Assembly (NCBI GenBank): GCA_021789565.1
Contig: JAJYJL010000031.1
Span: 1-14,878 of the forward strand
DNA from: Acidobacteriota bacterium
GTDB lineage: Bacteria > Acidobacteriota > Terriglobia > UBA7540
DNA: 14,878 nucleotides
Direction: 5' to 3'
Both the position numbers and the translations under genes were made by a program. How positions within the stretch are numbered: the stretch's first letter is position 1; each line of letters begins with the position of its first letter. Shown in pieces: positions 9,272-14,878 of this stretch. Below the pieces are notes generated by a model, which was not told the origin of the DNA, ran no database searches, and worked only from the letters and a program-made list of their open reading frames with translations.

Positions 9272-9478
9272 TCATTCTGTCCGCTGCGCAACGGCGCAAG
9301 TATAATAAATCCATATTCGGGGTTTGAATACTGACAGTATCGCATGGTCGAAGGCAGAGATTGATTCAAGAAATCTGGCCTGACCTTCCGTTACCTCGCG
9401 GTGTTGGTCAAGAAGAACCGTGATTGGAGCCGCCTGTTTATGCAAGGGAAGCCATTTCGAGATACCGGCAGAAGGCAT
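9272..9478 (-). CDS. Possible small protein, 68 aa, unrecognised
   Basis: This ORF fills almost exactly the only large gap in the operon. It starts at ATG 9478 inside the end of the nuclease-helicase gene (41-nt overlap, different frame) and stops with TGA at 9274-9272, 12 nt before the preferred start of the SNF2 gene. A Shine-Dalgarno-like GGAG at 9489-9486 sits 7 nt upstream of the ATG, which is ideal spacing. The product mixes charged and hydrophobic residues (for example HREVTEGQARFLESISAFDH), ends in an aromatic stretch (RIWIYYTC) and shows no domain or signal peptide I recognise. Its position, ribosome site and fit between neighbouring stops and starts argue for it. Short length, no known family and an overlapping candidate promoter argue against. 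It may be a chance ORF or the remnant of a lost gene. Confidence 0.3.
   Translation of the reverse strand: MPSAGISKWLPLHKQAAPITVLLDQHREVTEGQARFLESISAFDHAILSVFKPRIWIYYTCAVAQRTE
9285..9298 (-). other. Small hairpin TGCGC-CGTT-GCGCA in the SNF2 leader
   Basis: A perfect 5-bp GC-rich stem with a 4-nt loop lies between the candidate -10 box and the ribosome-binding site of the SNF2 gene. No T-run follows, so it is not a factor-independent terminator. It could affect leader structure or be coincidental. Confidence 0.25.
9299..9328 (-). promoter_or_regulatory. Candidate sigma-70 promoter for the SNF2-methyltransferase-helicase genes
   Basis: Reading right to left, TTCAAA (9328-9323, four of six matches to TTGACA) is followed after 18 nt by TATACT (9304-9299, five of six matches to TATAAT). 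A start site would fall near 9292, about 30 nt before ATG 9259. It lies in the only long non-overlapping gap of the block and is AT-rich against its surroundings. It would let the three downstream genes be expressed apart from the two upstream ones. This is by consensus matching only. Confidence 0.35.
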
Positions 9479-12400
9479 TGGCTAGCTCCATCTGGCGTGG
9501 CGTCTTGCATCGCACTTGAAACAGCGCCGGGTTTGCGATGACTACAGCGACACATCTTGCCCGCGAGATCGCAACGTTCAACCGGTTCAGGCTATAAAGG
9601 AATTCCATTCCTCTTGGCGCATCATCTGGGGTCGAGGTAGTCATCGAATAGATGACAACTGGAGCCTCTTGCCCCTGAAACTTGTCCACGGTACCCACCC
9701 TCGCTCCCGCGGGAAGCCTCTCAGCCAATGCTGATACCTGCGCGTTATAGGGAGCAACCACCAGAATGTCCTGAAGTCTGAGCGGGACTGTTTTCCCATT
9801 TTTGTCTGTCCACGTCGTCCCGTCCCGGAGGAGTCGATTGACGATTTCGACGACTTCTGTGACCTCCTCCGGCGATTCGTTTTGGTTTCCTGAATGCTCG
9901 ATTGGGATGAAACGCAATCCAGTTCCATCGAGAGACCCTTCCGCGTTCAGTCGTTGATTCTGGTTTTCAGGACGGGGCCGAAGCCGACTGTCGTAAAAAA
10001 GCTCTGAAGTAAATGCGCAAATATCCGGGTGCAAACGCCAAGTTTCTGCCAGGAAGAGGCCCTGGTCAGCAGCAATGGTTGCATGGTCCTGTAGCAAATG
10101 GGCGAGAGCCGAGACATCCGCACCCGGAGGGTGCACACCCCGCTGAGGCTGATCAAGCTGTTGGGGATCACCAAGCAAAACCACGCTTGAGGCGGCTTGC
10201 GAGAGGGCTAAAACATTCGCAAGAGACATCTGTCCAGCTTCGTCGACGAAGAGGACATCTACTGAACTGGCCATCTCCTCCCTGGCCCAGAGCCAAGCTG
10301 TCCCAGCTCCGACCTTTGCCACGCCGCCACCCAACGCGCTCAGGACCTTCTGGTTCGTATCGACCTGCGCCACCATTGGATCTTCGCAACCATCTTCTTC
10401 ATTTGCCTTCTGTACGGCTCGCAGTGCAAGGCCCGATTCCTTTGCAGCCCTACACACCTCACGAAGGAGGTTACTTATCACTTTGTGGCTTACCGCAGTG
10501 AGTCCCACCCTTCGTGCATTGTTCGCCAGCTCTATCACCATACGAGCCCCGGTGTACGTCTTGCCCGACCCAGGCGGACCTTGGGCCGGGAGTATTGAAG
10601 TCTCCAGAGAGAGAACCAAACGCTTAGCCGCCTCAGTCAAGTCCTCTTTGTCCTCGAAAAGAGGACCCTGGGAATTCCCTCTAATCTTTGGATGAAGGCG
10701 GAGCAGAAGGTCCCGTGCAGCCTGGTACGGCCCCGCTCCGGTAATACCGTGGTCGGCCACCCAAGTCCCTAACCGCAAGAGACTATCCCGCAGGGCCTTT
10801 GTATCAACAATCTCGAAGGGAATAAGCGCAGTCGGATGGGGGACCTTCGAAGAAGCACCCCTCTTGAGATCGATAGTTCGTTCTCGGTCGTCAATCTGGA
10901 CAACTTCGCCGGGACTTTTTCGGGTTCGAGGGTCGTGGACTTCAAGAGCGCGATCAATAGAGTGGTCTTGAGGAGGAAATCGGTAGCGGTGGACAACCGA
11001 ACGTTTCACGCGGCCAACTTCCGCGATGTATACGAGACCGCCCAAGGCATCCTTGTCTTCTTCAAGCTCGCCGTCCGAGAGTTCGCAAAGCCGGAAATAC
11101 TCCCACCAAGCTGACTTTTCCTCTCGACGGTGCCATTCCAACTCCTGTGCGAGAAGCCACCGCGCCCTCTGTTCTTCCGTCCATCGCGTTTCGTCAGGGG
11201 GAAGGTCGGCGACAAGGTGTTCCATGATTTCCGCCACCTGTTGCAATCGAGCAGCGAGGTCTTCGCTGGGTTCGCCGGATTTGATTTGGGGGCGAGGCAA
11301 TGCCGTCCCGGTTCTCACCTCGAGTTTGTGCCGTCGATCCTCCAGCCATTGCCGTAGGAAGAACGCTGACAGGCAGTCGTCACGGTTGTAGCCTTCAATC
11401 GTGTTAATGAGCTCGCCGATATCTTCCCGACCCTTCCCCAACGCCAGCACAGCCTCGAAGGTTTGCTGCGCTAAGGTTGCCTCACGCAATGGAACGGCCC
11501 GCGCGAAGTTATAGAAAGGTTCAAGGTTCTTGATTGAATAGCTTTCGGTTGAAGCTCGCAGCCCCTGTCGGACGACCCGATAGAGATCTACGAACGCACC
11601 CGCCCTTAAGAGTTGATCGACCTCGTCCACACAGGCTCCGTGCCGCCCCGCCAAGCGCTTGATTGCAGAAGGCTCGTACGGGGCGTAATGATAAATGTGC
11701 ATATCAGGGTAGCGCCGCCAGCGTTCCATGACGGTCGAAATGAATTTCTCGAATGCTTTCTTCTCTCCAGCCCTTTCAAACGACCACAGTGCTTCATAGC
11801 GTGGCTGCACGCGAGCTTCCGTGGGAATTGTCACAGTCCCGACGAGGTATTCCAGGCCTTGCTCGAAAGCGAAGGGATCTCCCTCAAAGTCAAGGAATAT
11901 GTCTCCGCGTGACGGCGGAGGGAGGCTGGCAAAGCCCGTTTCAGCTTCAACTGGCTCTATTAGTTCGTAAATCAGCTTCCCGTGTTCACGTCCCTCCATT
12001 TGCAAGCGTGCTTGCTCTCGAATACGGGAAAGGGCCGACTCCCCAATGCGTTCAATCTTCGGCTGAACCGGGAGAGGTAGCCTCGCGAGGCGGTCGAGTG
12101 TGTTCACATCTCGTTCGACCAGCCCTTTACGTTGGTTCCTCGTGATCCCCGCGACCAGGCACAGGTGATCGTCACGCCGGCGTCGCGCATCACATTTTGG
12201 GAACCAAGAACAGACGTCGCAATGCTCCGTAGGCTCTGGATACGTGTTCGACGCGCCTTTCCATGCCTCCTCGAACTCGTGCCTAACTTTCCGGAAGTAA
12301 GCAATGTAGTGTCGGACTGCAAATCTCTCTGGTTTAGCGCCGCCTCCCAGGACCACATGCATCCACTCCGGTTCCATCCCTTGAATTCTCGAAAGAAGAT

Positions 12401-12854
12401 CCGAGTAGAAACAAAGCTGAATCAAAGCCCGCGCCTTTGTTGATCGTGCAAGCTTCGCCTCGATCACTTCGTAAGACCATGAACCGAGAGTGCTGGGCTT
12501 CTCGACACGGATAAGGAAGTCGGCGCGGCCCCCCCATTGGCCTTCTTGGAGGGAAGCCTGATGAATGGCGCCGGCGCCCCTTCGCAGCGCATCCAATGTC
12601 CCGGCAACTGCCTCGGGCCAAGGTACGTCGGTACGTATTTCAGCGATTTCAGCATGCTGATCATCGGCGAGATGCCGCAGGTACGACTGTTCGTGTTCCA
12701 AGCCGAGCCTCGCAAGCAATTCTGCGTTGGGGTCAGCGAAAACCGGTCTGGCGATTTCTCCCGCCCTTTCAGCACGATCGAGGGTTGTCAGATGCTGGCA
12801 GGCGAGGAAATTTGCTATGTCAGTAGCAGAGAACATCGAATGCGACACTTTCAC
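9438..12854 (-). CDS. TM0106-type RecB/Cas4-like nuclease fused to RNase H-like exonuclease and SF1 (Dna2/UPF1-type) helicase, 1138 aa
   Basis: This is a predicted three-part DNA-processing enzyme. Part one is a RecB/Cas4-like nuclease: GRAD (109-112) and EAK (132-134) give the D and E-x-K catalytic residues, followed by QLCFYSDLL. Cys19 with C212, C215 and C221 form the split four-cysteine pattern of a 4Fe-4S cluster, as in Cas4, AddB and Dna2. Part two is an RNase H-like (DEDD-type) exonuclease fold: LDFEGDP (321-327, D322 and E324) and NRDDC (490-494). Part three is an SF1 helicase: Walker A GPPGSGKT (759-766), DEAGQ (871-875), GDPQQL (895-900), WRLHP (939-943), DKFQGQE (1057-1063) and NVAISRAR (1093-1100). 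All catalytic signatures look intact. The start is GTG at 12854, overlapping the upstream TGA as GTGA; ATG 12836 (residue 7) is an alternative because the family usually begins near FSATD. Known relatives include Dna2 and TM0106-family proteins; the role here, foreign-DNA degradation or end processing, is inferred. Confidence 0.9.
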   Translation of the reverse strand: MKVSHSMFSATDIANFLACQHLTTLDRAERAGEIARPVFADPNAELLARLGLEHEQSYLRHLADDQHAEIAEIRTDVPWPEAVAGTLDALRRGAGAIHQASLQEGQWGGRADFLIRVEKPSTLGSWSYEVIEAKLARSTKARALIQLCFYSDLLSRIQGMEPEWMHVVLGGGAKPERFAVRHYIAYFRKVRHEFEEAWKGASNTYPEPTEHCDVCSWFPKCDARRRRDDHLCLVAGITRNQRKGLVERDVNTLDRLARLPLPVQPKIERIGESALSRIREQARLQMEGREHGKLIYELIEPVEAETGFASLPPPSRGDIFLDFEGDPFAFEQGLEYLVGTVTIPTEARVQPRYEALWSFERAGEKKAFEKFISTVMERWRRYPDMHIYHYAPYEPSAIKRLAGRHGACVDEVDQLLRAGAFVDLYRVVRQGLRASTESYSIKNLEPFYNFARAVPLREATLAQQTFEAVLALGKGREDIGELINTIEGYNRDDCLSAFFLRQWLEDRRHKLEVRTGTALPRPQIKSGEPSEDLAARLQQVAEIMEHLVADLPPDETRWTEEQRARWLLAQELEWHRREEKSAWWEYFRLCELSDGELEEDKDALGGLVYIAEVGRVKRSVVHRYRFPPQDHSIDRALEVHDPRTRKSPGEVVQIDDRERTIDLKRGASSKVPHPTALIPFEIVDTKALRDSLLRLGTWVADHGITGAGPYQAARDLLLRLHPKIRGNSQGPLFEDKEDLTEAAKRLVLSLETSILPAQGPPGSGKTYTGARMVIELANNARRVGLTAVSHKVISNLLREVCRAAKESGLALRAVQKANEEDGCEDPMVAQVDTNQKVLSALGGGVAKVGAGTAWLWAREEMASSVDVLFVDEAGQMSLANVLALSQAASSVVLLGDPQQLDQPQRGVHPPGADVSALAHLLQDHATIAADQGLFLAETWRLHPDICAFTSELFYDSRLRPRPENQNQRLNAEGSLDGTGLRFIPIEHSGNQNESPEEVTEVVEIVNRLLRDGTTWTDKNGKTVPLRLQDILVVAPYNAQVSALAERLPAGARVGTVDKFQGQEAPVVIYSMTTSTPDDAPRGMEFLYSLNRLNVAISRARCVAVVIANPALFQVRCKTPRQMELANAFCRYLEMASLA

Positions 12855-14878
12855 CCTAACTGCAGGCGTGGAAATTTCGACAGCTCGGGCCAGTCCTGGC
12901 AGGTCAGAAATATGACCTGACCTTTTGCAGAGTGATCTTCAAGCACCGCCAGGATTGCCGCCCTTCGTTGCGGGTCAGCCGAAACGAGTGCATCGTCAAG
13001 GATAAATGGTGGAACTTCCTCCCGAAAGACGGCCTGCAATGCTTCAAGCCGGAGGGAGAGATAGAACTGATCTGATGTTCCGCCGGACATCTCTTGTGGC
13101 TCAAGTGTTCCTCCCTTGTCGGCAGACCACGGCTGCAAAGTGAATCCTGCACCCTCCACGCGTGTGTACTTGTCGGCTGTAATGCGACGAAATAGTTGGC
13201 CAACGCCGGAAGGAATGGCGGTCAGCAAATCGGCAAAGGCCTTTTCACGAGCCTTCTGGACGAATTCAAGCACGCAGGAATCGGTTTCGAAGCGCTGCTT
13301 GAGGCGCTCTAATCGGTGTTCATGTTCCGCGATGGTCTCTTTCAAATCTGCTATGCGACTTTGACTTGCGCCAGCCGCGTCCGATCTAATTTTCAGCTCC
13401 GCGCGCTTGTTTTGGAGCGCTTTGAAGTTTATCTGAAGTTTTTCGATTTGCCTGCTCCCTTCGAGCCTCTCGCCGGGCGTGGAGAAGGCATAGCCCTCAT
13501 ACTCTTTCTTCTTTGCCTCTGCAATAGTCGCCTGTGTAACGGCTTCGTTGAATTTCTGTTCGAGCCGGTCAGCATCAAGCAACTGCTTTTCTTTCTTCAG
13601 TGCGACAACGTTATCACCTGCCTCCTTGACCCTTTTCTCCAATCCCTCGATTTGGGTGCCGAGCTCGTTGAGCTTCTCATCGGGCAAAGCATCAGCAGCC
13701 AGCCGCTCGAGTTCCTTTGTCAACTGCCGAGCCTTCTCTTCTTCGACACTGTGGCGGGAATAGACGTGCGCCTCCAGCCGTCCGTTTAGAACCTGTGCCT
13801 TCTTCATTTTGATTTCTGAGGCCTTGGCTTGGTATTGAAGGTACGCCTGCTCGAGAGCACTCAACCCTGCTTCGTTCTCCACCGCTGCCCGCTTTAGGGG
13901 ATCGGCAACGTCGTTCTGCAGAGTGGCTAGCCGAGCGTGCCGCTCCGCGGTTCTTTTGGCAAGGGTGTCGAGTTGTTGGGTCAGGAATTGGACTCTCGCC
14001 TCCACCTGAGCTGTCCCGGTCATAACGCCGTTTAGTTTCGATTGGCTGGCCTGCAAATCTTGGTCAATAGATGAGAGGCCCCTGCTCACACCAACCTTTG
14101 CGATACGTTCGGACAAATTGCCCAAGTGTTTGTCGAGGGCCTTGAGGCTTGATTCCCACTCATCGATTGCTCGTGACTCCGCCGCGGTCTGCAGTTTGAC
14201 GGTACTTGCGGTTAGGCGATCGGCCAGTTGGCCGCGGCGCTCAAACCGGCGCAGCAGGTCATCAGGGGTTTCCGAGGAGGCTCTGGCAAGTGTCGAAGTA
14301 ATTTCCTCGCGATGCTCGGCCAATTTGCGAGCAGTCTGGCTTTCATTCGTAAGATGCAACGTTGCAAATCCCGGAACGTGAGCCAGTATCTCTCGGCGCG
14401 CAACGAACTTACGGGCGCGCTCAAGCATGACATCTCCACGAGCACCTCCATCCACTTGAATTGTGATCTGAATCGGTCGCGCGGGATCGATTTCGAATCC
14501 GATACCTTCGTCTTTAAGGGCTCCTTCAAGAGCCTTGGCGGATGACAGCCCCGCCCCGAATGCCCTGGCGTCTATACTGTCCAGAGACTTGTAGGTCGCA
14601 AGTTCCTGTTCAAGCGCGAACCTTTCTGATTCGATCTGCTTAACCTGCTCGAGTTTGGCTGCCACCCGGAGCTTCTCTTGCTTCACCGATTCATAGTTCC
14701 TTTGCGTCTCGATTGTTTGTGCAGCAGCCTCTCTCTCGGACTTGAGTTTCTCGATAGCCGCGTTGAGCTCTCCCCTTGGTCCTGCGAAAGAACCCAACCG
14801 CTTCTTGACCCGCTCGAGTTCGGCAGCTGCGTTGCTGCTTTCTGCTTCTTCTCGATCACGCTCGGTCTTACAATCCGC
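12851..14878 (-). CDS. SMC/Rad50/YhaN-like coiled-coil ATPase, C-terminal 675 residues, 5' end beyond the right edge
   Basis: It is an ABC-type ATPase of the SMC/Rad50 superfamily, expected to bind or tether DNA ends. The frame is open to the last base, so the TTG at 14797 is internal and the Walker A half lies off the window. Most of the visible protein is charged Glu/Lys/Arg/Gln/Ala heptad-like coiled coil, interrupted near 14506-14335 by a beta-rich segment. The C-terminal half-ATPase carries the ABC signature MSGGTSDQFYLSLRLEAL (near 13090), Walker B FILDDALVSADP with the catalytic acid position occupied by Asp (12992-12997) and a D-loop at 12974. The switch position after FLTC, usually His, is Gln (codon 12898-12896). 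No CxxC zinc hook is visible. The form resembles YhaN, a partner of SbcD-like YhaO nucleases. The downstream gene overlaps by four bases, so the two products are probably made together and may act as one complex. Confidence 0.88.
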   Translation of the reverse strand, partial: ADCKTERDREEAESSNAAAELERVKKRLGSFAGPRGELNAAIEKLKSEREAAAQTIETQRNYESVKQEKLRVAAKLEQVKQIESERFALEQELATYKSLDSIDARAFGAGLSSAKALEGALKDEGIGFEIDPARPIQITIQVDGGARGDVMLERARKFVARREILAHVPGFATLHLTNESQTARKLAEHREEITSTLARASSETPDDLLRRFERRGQLADRLTASTVKLQTAAESRAIDEWESSLKALDKHLGNLSERIAKVGVSRGLSSIDQDLQASQSKLNGVMTGTAQVEARVQFLTQQLDTLAKRTAERHARLATLQNDVADPLKRAAVENEAGLSALEQAYLQYQAKASEIKMKKAQVLNGRLEAHVYSRHSVEEEKARQLTKELERLAADALPDEKLNELGTQIEGLEKRVKEAGDNVVALKKEKQLLDADRLEQKFNEAVTQATIAEAKKKEYEGYAFSTPGERLEGSRQIEKLQINFKALQNKRAELKIRSDAAGASQSRIADLKETIAEHEHRLERLKQRFETDSCVLEFVQKAREKAFADLLTAIPSGVGQLFRRITADKYTRVEGAGFTLQPWSADKGGTLEPQEMSGGTSDQFYLSLRLEALQAVFREEVPPFILDDALVSADPQRRAAILAVLEDHSAKGQVIFLTCQDWPELSKFPRLQLG

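Larger units (their letters stand above)
9260..9437. other. 178-nt gap between the nuclease-helicase and SNF2 genes
   Basis: All other junctions in the window are 4-nt overlaps or a 6-nt gap, so this interval divides the locus into an upstream two-gene and a downstream three-gene module. It contains the candidate promoter, a short hairpin, the SNF2 ribosome-binding site and most of the possible 68-aa ORF. No terminator with a T-run is seen. Confidence 0.7.

Noticed and set aside
9285..9298. Hairpin as an intrinsic terminator after the nuclease-helicase gene
   Set aside because: The stem is only 5 bp and no T-run follows; it lies just before the SNF2 ribosome site.
9301..9306. Perfect TATAAT on the plus strand
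   Set aside because: No plausible -35 box stands 16-18 nt upstream and no plus-strand gene follows.
10013..10501. Plus-strand ORF of 162 aa
   Set aside because: It is antisense to the SF1 helicase domain, with Pro/Arg/His-rich composition typical of shadow frames.
13316..13789. Plus-strand ORF of 157 aa rich in Leu and Phe, looking like membrane segments
   Set aside because: It is the complement of Glu/Lys-rich coiled coil (gag/aag read as ctc/ctt), which always gives Leu/Phe-rich shadows.
14795..14797. TTG as start codon of the SMC-like ATPase (648 aa)
   Set aside because: The same frame stays open with coiled-coil-like sequence to the right edge, and the Walker A half must lie upstream, so this is an internal Leu codon.
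12851..14878. Rad50/SbcC with zinc hook
   Set aside because: No CxxC motif is present in the visible arm, and the C-terminal part resembles YhaN more closely.

Overview
The window is one densely packed block of large genes, all read on the minus strand (right to left). It looks like part of a multi-gene defence or DNA-processing island. Base composition is moderately GC-rich (mid-50s % by eye). No rRNA, tRNA, phage structural gene, transposase or CRISPR array is visible. The organism cannot be fixed from this. Very large DEAD/DEAH-box, SNF2 and methyltransferase genes in one operon are common in environmental Gram-negative lineages such as Acidobacteriota, Nitrospirota or deltaproteobacterial groups, but that is only a guess.

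In transcription order the layout is as follows. (1) 14878-12851: C-terminal 675 residues of a coiled-coil SMC/Rad50/YhaN-like ABC-type ATPase, whose start lies off the right edge. (2) 12854-9438: a 1138-aa protein joining a Cas4/RecB-like nuclease with four Fe-S cysteines, an RNase H-like exonuclease domain and a Dna2/UPF1-type SF1 helicase; it overlaps gene 1 by four bases. (3) 9437-9260: the only sizeable gap (178 nt), holding a candidate sigma-70 promoter and a possible 68-aa ORF. (4) 9259-6407: SNF2-family helicase (DrmD-like). (5) 6400-1796: 1534-aa N6-adenine DNA methyltransferase (DrmMI/Eco57I-like). (6) 1799-1: first 599 residues of a DUF1998-type DEAD/DEAH helicase (DruE/MrfA-like), overlapping gene 5 by four bases and running off the left edge.

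The SNF2 plus methyltransferase pair is the front half of a class 1 DISARM locus. The next gene, however, does not look like DrmA: it resembles the DruE/MrfA (COG1205) helicases, the Druantia hallmark family. The pair is also preceded by an SMC-like ATPase and a nuclease-helicase that are not DISARM core genes. I infer a DISARM/Druantia-like hybrid system with three kinds of helicase, one modification enzyme, one nuclease and one DNA-tethering ATPase. In such a system the methyltransferase would mark self DNA, the SNF2 and DruE-like motors would scan or remodel DNA, and the nuclease-helicase with the SMC-like ATPase would recognise ends and degrade foreign DNA. The domain calls are well supported by motifs; the antiphage role and the coupling between genes are inference. 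Apart from the 178-nt gap the window is coding throughout.
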